A stretch of 64,000 bases of DNA from Aphelidium insulamus (taxonomy: Eukaryota; Aphelidiomycota; Aphelidea; Aphelidiaceae). The notes under the pieces were generated by a model, which saw only the letters and a list, made by a program, of their open reading frames with translations, searched no databases and had not been told where the DNA came from. Positions 47,301-57,075 of this stretch are shown here, piece after piece. The stretch spans positions 1-64,000 of the forward strand of contig JAZDSV010000019.1 of the NCBI GenBank assembly GCA_036784855.1, read 5' to 3'. Positions within the stretch are counted from its first letter, which is position 1. Every line of letters starts with the position of its first letter. A program made the translations under genes and the position numbers.

Positions 47301-48151
47301 TATCAGCTCTTGCCGCTTCCTTTCTGCCGGCGACACAGAGTCCAGCACACTTGCAGCAACCATATCGGACCACAACGCTGACGCCTGCGTGTAACATAAG
47401 AAAGTAGGCACATATTAAATAAGTAATTTTCGCACCGATGCAGACGTTGGCGTCACTTGAATCGGCGTGGTGGGCCGACTGTCGGTCCAAGTCAGCGCGC
47501 TTGTCTTGGCGCACAAGTAGCTGTAACACTGCATTGCCGCATAACCTTGATCTTGTGTACCTGCACGACAAGTACTCGAGTAGCAGTCGCACAGCAGAGG
47601 AAACACGCCTGTCGGCAGTACTGTCGGTTCAGCGGCAGATGCAGACGCAGACAACTCCGCAAGCTCCTCCGTGATGGCGACCTGCAAAGTCGACGGGAAA
47701 AGTTACACGAACACTCATGATATGGAGTGGATAAACTGACATCCAGCTCGGAGCCGTCGTCGTCAACCTGGCGCGGAGCGTGGATAGTGCAGCGAGGTCT
47801 GTCCGGGGACACTGGCTCCGTAGATTGTGGATTAAGCCGGAACTGCGCATGAAGTAGGCGAACATCTGCCCGCTTGCCATGACTAGGCGCCGTATCAGCG
47901 TCCACCGAATCAGCCGGCACTTCCATCTTGACATGGTGCTGCTGGAGTAGAGAGCGCAAGAGTGCCAGTGCGTGTGCCTGCCGGCCAGACGGCGATGCAA
48001 TGTGCCCCATGGCTGGCATGCCGGACAGCAGCTCCACACACTGACTGCCGCTGAGCGCTACCGAGGACAATTTGGCCGAAACCTGGGCCGCCAGTGCCGA
48101 TACGCGGCCATCATCCGAGGTGTTGTTGCTGCGCGTGCCGCCGCCGGGCAT
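44359..48151 (-). CDS. Rho-type GEF with DH, PH and CNH domains
   Basis: Eleven exons: 48151-47741, 47681-47436, 47384-47244, 47191-46898, 46852-46743, 46708-46402, 46354-45937, 45890-45747, 45705-45419, 45379-45157, 45113-44359, giving 1111 residues. The layout is that of fungal Rom2/Tus1, exchange factors for Rho1 in cell-wall and actin control. The DH domain (about 245-440) has RQELIFELIKTEEDYVKDLQ, then LYVDPLSSGDVVPAF and LQSFLSRPTTRLGRYPLILE. A PH domain with VFLLDNYLLMTKRR follows (about 440-620). The CNH domain runs from NGRIMAVGTEHGLYCG to NGRNSRPDTTAPHVTWTG (about 640-900). The Ser/Pro-rich tail may be regulatory. No DEP domain is seen. Intron 47192-47243 uses a GC donor (GCAAGT). 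The 34-nt intron 46709-46742 inside the DH domain is the weakest junction. Confidence 0.85.
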
Positions 48152-48463
48152 TCTGACTGTTTAATGTCCAGTCGACCAATGTTACAAAATACATTCAGGG
48201 ATGTAAAATCTGCACTGCGCATGCATGTATCGTGTGGAAAACGGCGTGTCCCCCTAAACACAAGGTATGCAATACTTTGTTCCATATCATATCGAATATG
48301 TAATGCAACAATATAAAGAGAGAACTATAGCCGCCTTATTAGTTGTATTGGTAGTATCTGGCCTTTTACTTTTACAATAACATGCATGCGATACGGCTTT
48401 AATATCGTTGAGAATATTGATGTAGCCAGACGAGTATATTTCCGTCTACCCCAGAACCATCAC
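48152..48463. other. Intergenic region
   Basis: 312 AT-rich bases between the start of the RhoGEF gene and the tRNA-Gly. I see no gene or repeat in it. Confidence 0.4.
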
Positions 48464-48534
48464 GCGTTGGTGGTTTAGTGGTAAAATTATCGCCTGCCAC
48501 GCGGTAGCCCCGGGTTCGATTCCCGGCCAACGCA
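48464..48534 (+). tRNA. tRNA-Gly (GCC)
   Basis: 71 nt fold as a cloverleaf. The acceptor stem pairs GCGTTGG with CCAACGC, the D arm contains GTGGTTTAGTGGTAAAAT, and the anticodon loop is CTGCCAC (anticodon GCC). The T arm is CCGGGTTCGATTCCCGG. There is no encoded CCA end and no intron. Confidence 0.95.
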
Positions 48535-48713
48535 TTTCTTTTGCGAATTTGCCGAATGTGCTGTACTCATTTTGCGCTAAATAGCCATTCATACATATTA
48601 CATTCCTTTTGAGCAAGTGTATGTAAATGTACAACGAGGTAAATACATTTATGCCTCCTTCAACTCCAAAACTCTATGGAACATGTCATAGGCTATTGAG
48701 CATTGAATGCGTA

Positions 48714-49361
48714 CTACTCGGCCCCATCCATGTGCACAGCCTCCCGCCGAGACATCTGGCCACCGTATGCCAGCGAGTACAGCACGGGCCTGGTAATGTA
48801 AAGCATGATGACTGTGGCACAACAGTCACCTACACGCCCGGTGTCGCCTCCACTTTGAGTATGTCGGCACACAGTTCCTGCCGGCTCATTGCCACTTTGG
48901 GCAGCTGTGCCTCTGTCCGTCCGCAGACATGAGCCATCATCCAGGCATGCAGGGTGACCGTGGCGCCGTACCCGATTCAAAGACGGACAGCGTGTTTTGG
49001 CGCCCCGTGTAGGCCAGATACTCGCGCACCAGCTCGTCGATGGCATAGTTACAGTCGTCGTCGTTGCCGGGCGCTGCTGTGCGCCGACTAGGCAGCAGTT
49101 CTGTCTGCATGCGCAGCCACCGTCAGCACATGTATACCATGCAGTGGTGTGTGCTACCCACCTGGTCGTTGAGGAGGTGGAACAGTTCGGCGCGGATGTG
49201 GGCGCGCACCGCCTCCAGCTGGCCCTCCTTGCGCATCCTCTCCCTCACCACTAGCAGGACATTATGTAGGTATATATGTATGTGTGTGAATGGCACACCA
49301 AGGCCACTACGCAGCCACACGCACCGCCACACAGTCCCTCGTAGCCGTCCGCGTGTGTCAT
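48714..49361 (-). CDS. CEP20: CEP20/FOR20-like centriolar LisH protein
   Basis: Five exons: 49361-49325, 49250-49162, 49104-48972, 48912-48871, 48811-48714, giving 132 residues. CEP20 (FOPNL, FOR20) acts at centriolar satellites and basal bodies and is needed for cilium assembly. The N-terminal helix, VVRERMRKEGQLEAVRAHIR followed by AELFHLLNDQ, aligns with the family opening (LKDTLEKKGVLGHLKARIRA in human). The LisH motif is YAIDELVREYLAYTGRQNTL followed by SVFESEAQL. The last exon has RPVLYSLAYGGQM, similar to IPLLYGILAHF of CEP20. A shorter product ending at 48830 is possible if the last intron is not removed. It is smaller than animal CEP20 because the C-terminal tail is short. The call implies that the organism has basal bodies. 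Confidence 0.7.
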
Positions 49362-49445
49362 TGCAGGTGCGAGTGAGTGTGTGTGTCACAGACGAGACGG
49401 TGCATGTTTCTCGCGGTGCATGGCACGTACACGCATGCTACATAC

Positions 49446-50844
49446 ATGCACACTGCTTACTACACATGCTTACTACTTGTGGCAGTCGGTGCCGGGTACC
49501 ACGCGCCGGGACGTCGAGCAGAGTATCGTCGCGCGCTGATGGACGCGTGTCGTCGTGGCTACGCGGAGAGTGATGCCGTGGCCGCTGTGCACGCCGCCAT
49601 CGCGAGCATGGAGGTATGTATGTACTTGTGCTCAGCGTGATATCAACACTTGTCTCCAGGCATCGGTGTGCACTAATGCCGCGCACGGCTCCAACTTGAC
49701 TGCCAGTGGCACCGTGGAGTGTGACGCCAGCATCATGGACGGTGCCGGGGCGTATGGCGCAGTCGGCGCGGTGGAAGGTGCAGTCGCGGTGGAGTTCATT
49801 AGGGCAATAACCTCCTGCTTATGGTCATAGGACTTCCACATCCCATAAGCGTGGCCAGGTGTGTCATGCAGCAGGGGCGCCAGCTGCTGTCACACGGCCG
49901 CGTTCCGCCAATGTCGGTACCCCTGTGGATGCCTACATAGCTGCGTGAACTGACTGCCAGCAGGCTTCTGACGGGGCACGGGGCGCGCAAGTTTGCTGCA
50001 GCCAATGGTTGCCCGGTGCTGCCCGTTGGTTCAGACGCGCTGACTACGCCTGCACAGTGGAAGCAGTATCGGCGCTACACCGACATGGTGCTGGGACCGG
50101 GTGCCGAGCACTGCAGTGAACCGTCACAAGACGTTACAGAGACATCGCTGCTCTCAGACACCGTGGGCGCCATTGCAATCGATGTGCACGGTCACACGGC
50201 GGCCGCTGTCAGCTCGGGTGGCATCTGGTTGAAATTGCCTGGCAGATTGGGCGAGGCAGCTGTGTATGGTGCTGGATGCTATGCCGCAAATGGTACACAG
50301 AGTGCGGCATGCAGTGTGTCTGGCACCGGCGAACAGATTATAAAGTGCCGGGTGGCCGAGCGTGTGGTGGAAGAGGTGCTTCTGCGGCAACCGTGTTCCG
50401 CAGACAGCACCACGGAGCAGCTGATATCGGATTTCATGCGGCACGGTATCTGTGGTACTTTTGCTGATGTGGTTGCCGTACTTCATCGATGGTGCTAAAC
50501 TTGCAGACTCGCCGCACCTTCGAATGTACAGCTCTGTTAACATTGGCTTTGTTGCACTGCGGCGCACACTGACTGACGGGGAGCCATGCATTGAGTTCTG
50601 GTGTGCGCACACCACCCCCTCGATGGCCGTGGCATGGATGTCTGAGCGGGACGCGGTGCCCAAGGTGAGCAATTTTATGTGTTCACACTAAACGCAATGC
50701 CGACTCCAGACAGTGGCGCATATCACGGAAGCCGGACGCTGCAAAGTGTCATGTAATTGGTCAAGTGCTGTCATAGATTTTATTATCGTTGAAGTCTGCT
50801 TTCCATGCTGTGCCACCCGTGTGCATTCAGTCTTCCATGGCTGA
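49446..50844 (+). CDS. TASP1: Taspase 1 (threonine aspartase, Ntn hydrolase)
   Basis: Six exons: 49446-49613, 49660-49777, 49831-49912, 49964-50454, 50507-50664, 50710-50844, giving 383 residues. Taspase 1 cleaves itself and then cuts nuclear regulators after aspartate. Landmarks are VAVGAGYHAPGRRAEYRRAL, HGSNLTASGTVECDASIMDG and LPHPISVARCVMQQGRQLLS, then MLLTGHGARKFA. The catalytic threonine is near residue 189 in SDTVGAIAIDVHGHTAAAVS, with SGGIWLKLPGRLGEAAVYG after it. The beta subunit continues with SVSGTGEQIIKCRVAERVVE and CIEFWCAHTTPSMAVAWMS. The six exons join in frame at all five junctions. The last 20 codons are not conserved, and the stop at 50842 overlaps the end of the convergent secreted-protein gene by 18 bp. 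Confidence 0.85.
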
Positions 50845-51793
50845 AGGTGCAGAAGGCGCCTCTTTCTGCGATGAGCCGTGTTTGGCGGCCTCCTCATCTG
50901 CCTGACTATCGTTTGTCGAAAGCGCCAAATCATCCAATGTGCCCAGTGGACTTTCGCCGGGAAATCGCGGGCGTTCCTTTGCAAGATCGCCGTTTTTGGG
51001 AGGAGGCTCTTTCGGATGCACCGTTCTCGGCTTTTGGCGTTTAGGGCCTTTCACGTATGCAGGCATTTTGTCCGGGCCCGCTCCATTCACGTTGTCATCT
51101 GCCGAGCCGGCGATTTCAGGTGGTACTTGTCCTTCGGGGAACAGAGGACGGACATAATTTCCGATGTTTTTTGGGTCGCCTGGTGCCGTGTTTGGCAAAA
51201 ATGGAGGGTTCTTGCGTCGAGGTGTTTTCACGGCCGTTCCCTTGGACCTGTGAACAGCTGGCTTTACTTGCTCCTCCAAGTTCTGATGACGGCGATAAGG
51301 AGTCCGGCGTACAGAAGTTTCCTCATAACCACGGTCACACCCATGTTGGCAAGGTGAATAGTGGGGTACCGGAAACTGGCTGCCTCGGGGGTTCACTTGC
51401 GATGTGACACGTCGACCTATGTCAGAATCTACCCCACGAATGTGTTTTAACTTCTTGAGACCTTCGATTGCGTCTCTCAAGTCCTCTGCGCTAACTCTGG
51501 GCTGCGGCGCTGGATCTCGTGTGTCAACGAGAGCACCGCCTTGTCCACGTCGCTGAAACATTGGCATGAAATGAACATCGTTACTATTCATACCACGAAA
51601 ACTTTGAATTTCGTGGGGTTCACCTTGATTTGACCGTGTGATGGGACGGTAGCTTGAATCGAACTCGCTTGTTCCTTGTGATTTCACCGGCAGGCGTCCG
51701 GAGTATACCGCGCCTAGTTGTTGTACCGTCCACCACTGATAGGCACGCTCCAAGAGCAATTATGAAGCAGAGAGCGAAGGTTGCAGGGTGCAT
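50827..51793 (-). CDS. Secreted low-complexity protein of unknown function
   Basis: Two exons, 51793-51727 and 51674-50827, give 304 residues. Exon 1 is 67 nt and encodes the signal peptide MHPATFALCFIIALGACLSV. A 52-nt phase-1 intron follows at once. The mature part is hydrophilic, rich in Pro, Arg, Lys and Asp, with few predicted folds: RRGQGGALVDTRDPAPQPRV, then YSPCQHGCDRGYEETSVRRT and PKRQKPRTVHPKEPPPKNGD. Only two cysteines are visible in the middle. No family is recognised. An unspliced read would end after about 56 residues, so splicing is needed for the long form. The upstream region has boxes shared with the GH26 genes. Confidence 0.55.
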
Positions 51794-52168
51794 AGAATCG
51801 AATAGAAGAATATCGTGAAAGAAATTGCGCAAACTGAAGAAGATTTTGCGCTGACATGCGCTTCCGTGGAACGTGATCGTACCTGATCGCTGATTGGACG
51901 ATTGTGGCCAGTTGATCGTACCGCTCGTTCTCCGACGTATTGGCCGAGCCCTGGCAGACGTGGACAACCTCACGGCTTCTGTCAGCATTCAGCGAGCGTG
52001 GCAGCGGCTCTCATTCATTGTGGCGCATGAGACGGCTATGGAACTGGCCGCGCGGCAGTAATTTGATACCTCAATAAACCTCAATCGAATATTTGACCCA
52101 GCTGAAGTTAAGGCACAAATATTGCAAGTTTTGCTTTATTTGGCATCGACACAGTGATCAATATCCGT
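51794..52168. promoter_or_regulatory. Upstream region of the secreted-protein gene with shared boxes
   Basis: This 375-bp gap between two minus-strand genes holds GGCCGAGCCCTGG at 51942-51954 and the 23-bp block at 52041-52063. Both are also found upstream of the broken GH26 copy in the same order and orientation, 52 bp apart there and 87 bp apart here. AATAAA-like signals near 52070 may belong to the element or to read-through transcripts. No coding frame is seen. Confidence 0.4.
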
Positions 52169-53475
52169 TCAATGAGCATCTAGCGCGGCTATCTTTGCCG
52201 GCAAAACGACCAGCGGCTGCACGTCGACACGGTTGTCCCCGCTTCCGTCACGAACTGCCAGCTTGTCCAGCCACTGTGTCGTCAACTGTGGATCAGCCGC
52301 CGAGTTGAAACCGCTCGGGTGGTGTGACTGCCATCGCCACAGGTCGTCGCACATTTTCTGTAATGATCTTGTGGCGCGCCACTGCAACTCGGCATTTGCG
52401 GTGGTCGGATCGGCATATGCGGCCGCCACGTCACCGGCCCTTCTCTCCGCCACCTGTGCGAGGATCAATAATTTTAAGCGATAATGCAGCATAAATAAAT
52501 TTACCTTGTACGGAATCTCTCTGCCGGACGCTTTGGACATGGCGCGAATCATCTCCAGCACCGAGACACCGGAACCGGTGCCGAGATTGTACGCGGCACA
52601 ACCGCGTCTCTCCTTCACCAGCCGCAGCGCCGCCAAGTGCCCCAGTGCCAGGTCAGTGACGTGGATGTAGTCACGTACACCCGTGCCATCCCGGGTGGCA
52701 TAATCACTCCCAAACACCGTCACCATGGGCCGTTTGCCGACTGCGACCTGCGCAACGAACGGCATCAGGTTGTTGGGCACCCCGGCGGGATCTTCGCCAA
52801 TGAGGCCGCTTTCGTGCGCACCGACGGGATTAAAGTAGCGCAGTAGCACCACGCTCATTGTGGCATCTGCAGTGGCCACATCCTCCAGCATGCCCTCCAG
52901 GTACTGCTTGGTGCGTCCGTACGGATTAGTGGCGCCCAGCCGACAGTTTTCGGTGAGTGGCAGGCGCTCCGGCTCGCCGTACACCGTGGCCGAACTGCTA
53001 AACACAATGTTCCGGCACCCGCACTCGTCCATCACCGCCAGTAGGTTCATGGTGCCGGTGATGTTGTTGTGGTAGTAGCGCAGCGGTATGCGCACCGACT
53101 CGCCCACGGCCTTCAAGCCGGCAAAATGGATCACGGAGGCGACTGGCGCGTGCTCCGCAAAAACCGCCGACAACGCCGCACGATCCAGCAGGTCTACCTT
53201 GTGGAAGTGCAGGTCCACTCCGCGCTCGGCGCCAGACAGCATTTCCACGCGACGCAGTGCCTCTGCAAGGAAGACAAGAGTGAGCCATTATGCCATCGTT
53301 CACCACGGACATCAGACGACGAGCACGTACCTAGCGACGAGTTGCACAGATTGTCAACTACCACCACGACGGGACGCCGGTCGGCCGGTAGGAGCAGCAG
53401 CTCCAACACGGTGTGGCTGCCAATGAACCCGCAGCCACCAGTCACCACGATGACTTCACGCGCGCTAGACGACAT
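52169..53475 (-). CDS. GALE: UDP-glucose/galactose 4-epimerase
   Basis: Three exons: 53475-53331, 53262-52505, 52453-52169, giving 395 residues. The enzyme interconverts UDP-glucose and UDP-galactose in the Leloir pathway using bound NAD. The Rossmann motif is VIVVTGGCGFIGSHTVLELL near residues 9-28. The catalytic pair is seen as SSSATVYGEPERLPLTE and the NPYGRTKQYLEGML Tyr-x-x-x-Lys motif near 161-165. LLRYFNPVGAHESGLIGEDP and TRDGTGVRDYIHVTDLA are also conserved. Most family members stop shortly after LWRWQSHHPSGF; here about 40 extra residues follow, without a known domain. Together with UGP1 in the same window it covers two steps of nucleotide-sugar supply, though the two genes are 8 kb apart. 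Confidence 0.93.
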
Positions 53476-54024
53476 CTGACCGGGGCGCCTCGTGCCCACC
53501 GCTGGTTTGTTGACGGCGTGGCTGACCGCACACACTAATCAGACAAGTGCAAAGACAACAGGGCACGCGCACGTACCGCTCAGGCGAGGTGCTGACCTTG
53601 CCCGGCATTGAAGAAAGTTGATTGTCCAGCGCGGCGCTGCGGTTGAAATCGCGCATTCTCTTGCTGATGGAGCAAAAAAAAAAGAAAAAGAAAAAAAAAG
53701 AAAACACGGGGTCACTGGCACTGGCAGCAAATTGCCAGTTGTGATGCAGATTTTACACGGGTAGCTCTGCAATATGACCAAGTCGAGATTAGTTTTGTCC
53801 AAAAAAAACAACACGTGAGGCCTAGAGGATTCGAACCACTAACCTATCGATCTGGAGTCGATTGCTCTACCGTTGGAGCTAAGGCCTCGGTTGTGCAATA
53901 GAGTCCTCATAGGAATAAGATTTTGTACAACTTCATGCTTCACGCTTAATTGATGACAATATGTTTACGAAGACGGACACAAACAGAGGTTTGTTGCAAT
54001 GACTCTACTGAAGATGCACTCCCA
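53476..54024. other. Intergenic region with homopurine tract and tRNA
   Basis: 550 bp between GALE and the HECT gene. It contains an A/G-only tract at about 53674-53706 and the tRNA-Trp at 53816-53888. No protein gene is supported. Confidence 0.5.
53816..53888 (-). tRNA. tRNA-Trp (CCA)
   Basis: 73 nt on the minus strand fold as a cloverleaf: acceptor stem GAGGCCT with AGGCCTC, D arm GCTCCAACGGTAGAGC, anticodon stem ATCGA with TCGAT around the loop CTCCAGA (anticodon CCA), and T loop GGTTCGAATCC. One T-stem mismatch is present. No intron and no encoded CCA end. Confidence 0.85.
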
Positions 54025-56506
54025 CTACTCAAAGCCAAAGCCGGTGGCACCTTCCGTCATCGCCTTCATCAATCGCTCCTTGAGCTGTTCATACGACTCA
54101 TACTCTGGCATGTCGATCTGGTTGAAGCAGGTGTGTGCACTGGGTAGCCGCGCTACACTGCCGAAATCACGGTGGATCTGAAACTTTTGCTTGCCGTTGA
54201 TGCCCTGCAGATTGGCGAATCCTTCCAGCGGCACTTTACTGGTGCCGGTAGTGAACTGCAGCAGCTTGGCCCTCTCCTCCTGGTCCAGTGAGCGCACCAG
54301 TCGCCAGAACCATTGTATCTGCGGCGAGGTGGCAGTGTAGCCGCGGTACTCGGAGTTGTTCTTCCAGTCGTCGATGTCAATGTCGGGCACGCCCGAGATT
54401 AGCAGCTCCAGTTCCTTCTCGGTGAATATCGCAATCAGGTCATTGGGGATGATTTCGTGGAACCCGCTCAGGAATGCCGTCAGCTGGTCCCGAATGGCGC
54501 CTGTCAAGCGGTTCTCGACCACTAGCTGCACGTACTCGGACTTGGATTCTTGAGTGACGGCAATGTTGCGACCGTTCGGTTTCAAATCCACAATTTTTTG
54601 CTACGTAGATACTATGAGTGCTGAAACGGGCATATACGCTACGAACCTGTCCAAACTCCTCCATCTCGGTCGAGAAGGTGAGATCCAGTACATCCGTGAT
54701 ATCGTTGTCCAGGATCCACATCAAGCTCTTGTGGTACTCGGGGTCGACTGCTTCCATGTCGGTGATGTCCGTGGTCTTGCCCAACATGTGCTGCATATAT
54801 GTTGAGATAATGGTCTGAGAAATGATATCATCAAACCTTGTAGACAGATCGCACAAAGTAGCAGTCCACCAGTTTGTTGTCAAAGACCGCTTTGCCAATG
54901 ATGCGCCCCACAAATTTGAAATAGAGCAAGTGTGACGGGTTGATACCGCTGCTTGGATTCGGCTGGTAGGTCATGCCCATCTTTTCTGCAGAAGGCGTGA
55001 ACAGCGCATAGTTTGGATTGACTATTTCCTTGATCAGCTCCTGGAACCATTCGCGGCTCACACCACCATAGTCTGCGGCTTCTTCATCGTAAAACCGGAC
55101 GCTCAGCCGGCCGTACTTGATGTCTTTGGCACTGCGATTCTGCAGCTGGTAGTACGAGTCTTGAAAGATGTACTGGCGTCGAACGTTGATGTACAGGGTG
55201 CTGCGCTGTCCAGACATGTCGGCGGGCTTCTTGTGCAGTTTCTGCGTGAAGTAGTTGCGCTTGTTGTCAAACTCGAGCATTTTCGGGTTGTGGATAAGGA
55301 GCGAGAACGAGCCGCGCAACAGTTTGGCATTGTTTCGCACCAGCACGTTCAGCACTTTTCGATGTCGGTCCGTGAAGGTGAAGAAGAACTGTTCATTCAT
55401 TTCCGTCTTTTCCGCTGCCGCACCGCCTCCATCCACACTCATGGCGGTGGTAGTTGCGGTATTCTGAGAAATATTTGCAGAAGATGCGGCCTTGCCAGCC
55501 ACAGCTGCCAGTGGCTCCCCTGGACTAATCACCGACGCCAGTAGGTACTTGCCGGCAATCATCAGGCACTCGATCAGTGGCAGCAGTACGGTGGCGACGA
55601 GAATCATCTTGGGATTGTCGTGCGCGTAGTTGAGACATTCGTTCAGCAAGCGCCACACTTCGGTGAAGGCGCCCGTTGACACGCACTGGCAAAAGAAGGA
55701 CGCATCGCCTGGTACTTTCACCACGGTACTGGGGCCTGCTTTCGCACTGTCTGCACCAGCCGCCGTATCGTCCATGGCGTTCTGTGGAATGAAATTTAAT
55801 CAGTAATACATAATGCATTATCAGGATCCCACCTCGCTGACAGCCGGCGAGCCGCGATGAGACACCGGCTCTGGCATTGGAGTAGTGTTTGCGTCGCGGT
55901 CCGCTTCAGCAGTCACCGTGGTCTTTTTGGACGCTGTAGTTTCGGCAGAGCGAGTCAGCAAGTAGTCGAGCGTCTTTAGCAGGCGCAGCAGCCGCGACTG
56001 TGACGAGTCGGCCGGCGTGAAGCGTTCCAGCGTCAACTTTTGCACCGTCAGCAAATCCTTGCCGGCCGTCAGCTTCAGCACGCGCTCCAGCTCCACCAGG
56101 TCAGTCTGTACATTCTACGCAACGTTGGCATACATATAGCGCATATACTAGCATGCGGTATAATGCATACCGTCACTATAAGTTCGACTCCACGCGCCAG
56201 CTGCACAAGAAACACCTGGCGGGCGTCTGCACAAGTATGAAATCGAGAAGTAGCATGTTGCAAGTACATACGGGGCAGGAAGGAGAGCCGCTCGATAGCC
56301 GACACCAAATGCCGGAATGACTTGTTGGTGCAGGTGCCCGTGTGCAGCGGCGTAACCAGCGAGTGCAAGTACTCGGCGGGGAAGAGCGTGAATGGGGTGG
56401 CGCAGTCCACTGCTGAAATGCCGCCTGAGGCGCCCGCCGGAGACTTTAGACTGCTGGTTGCGTGCCGCGGGGACGCCAGAGGGGGCGACGTTGCCTCTGT
56501 TGCCAT
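54025..56506 (-). CDS. HECT E3 ubiquitin ligase, HUWE1/TOM1 type, short form
   Basis: Six exons: 56506-56272, 56226-56171, 56114-55833, 55781-54837, 54790-54647, 54600-54025, giving 745 residues. HECT ligases accept ubiquitin on a cysteine and pass it to a substrate. The HECT domain fills the C-terminal half. Landmarks are [57 protein letters not shown] and, across a splice, [20 protein letters not shown]. Then come [20 protein letters not shown] and [20 protein letters not shown]. The C-lobe has [20 protein letters not shown] with the catalytic cysteine near residue 712. The best match is the HUWE1/TOM1 subfamily, whose members exceed 3000 residues. Here only about 350 residues precede the HECT domain, with no UBA, WWE or ARM region. 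The start at 56506 is the first plausible ATG; more exons upstream cannot be excluded. Confidence 0.85.
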
Positions 56507-57075
56507 AGTGTATTGCAATTGGATCTGGGATCCTTACTATCGAGCCTTTCAATTGCAACCCGCCCTCGCTCTTCATATAGTGGTAAATTTATGCCCGCAA
56601 TTCAAGCAGAACTTCTAGCCAAAATCAAATTCACTTAGATGGACATTCCATGACTAATTACATTCACTGTGAGAGGAGATCCGGCGATGAAAAAATGCTT
56701 TATCAGTTGTACTTATGGTGGCACGTCGCAGCGCAATATTAATTGCTAAAGCATCTTGTGTAAACTTAAACTTCTGTACATGCTGGAGTGTTTATTCCAT
56801 CTGTCAATTGTTAGCAACTCTAATTGATTGCTCTGTAAAGTTATTTCGTACCATTGAAGAACTTTAAAGATATTTTCCACGACTGAGCCATCAGAGGCAA
56901 ATACATATTCAGCACGCACCAGCCAATCCAACAGTGAATGTCCACGTGCCACATCGCTTCTGATTGGCCGCTCGCAGACTGACCAAGCACGATTTGCAAA
57001 GCGCTGTAGCGTCATCACAATTTTCGCTCACATCTATCTAGTCATATACACATATACACACCACCCGGCCACCAC
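56507..57075. other. Intergenic region with a possible small gene
   Basis: 570 bp between the divergent HECT and protein-kinase genes. It should hold both promoters. A small open frame on the minus strand (56746-57015) is listed separately; nothing else is visible. Confidence 0.4.
56746..57015 (-). CDS. Small hypothetical protein
   Basis: An 89-codon frame starting at the ATG at 57015 encodes a protein of normal composition, with MTLQRFANRAWSVCERPIRS at the start and WLVRAEYVFASDGSVVENIF in the middle. I recognise no family. It lies between two gene starts, so it could also be a 5' exon of the HECT gene or chance. The balanced use of Trp, Arg and Leu argues mildly for a real product. Confidence 0.3.
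   Translation of the reverse strand: MTLQRFANRAWSVCERPIRSDVARGHSLLDWLVRAEYVFASDGSVVENIFKVLQWYEITLQSNQLELLTIDRWNKHSSMYRSLSLHKML

Noticed and set aside
53674-53706. Open frame with long poly-Phe/Lys near GALE
   Set aside because: It is produced by an A/G homopurine tract. There is no conserved sequence on either side.
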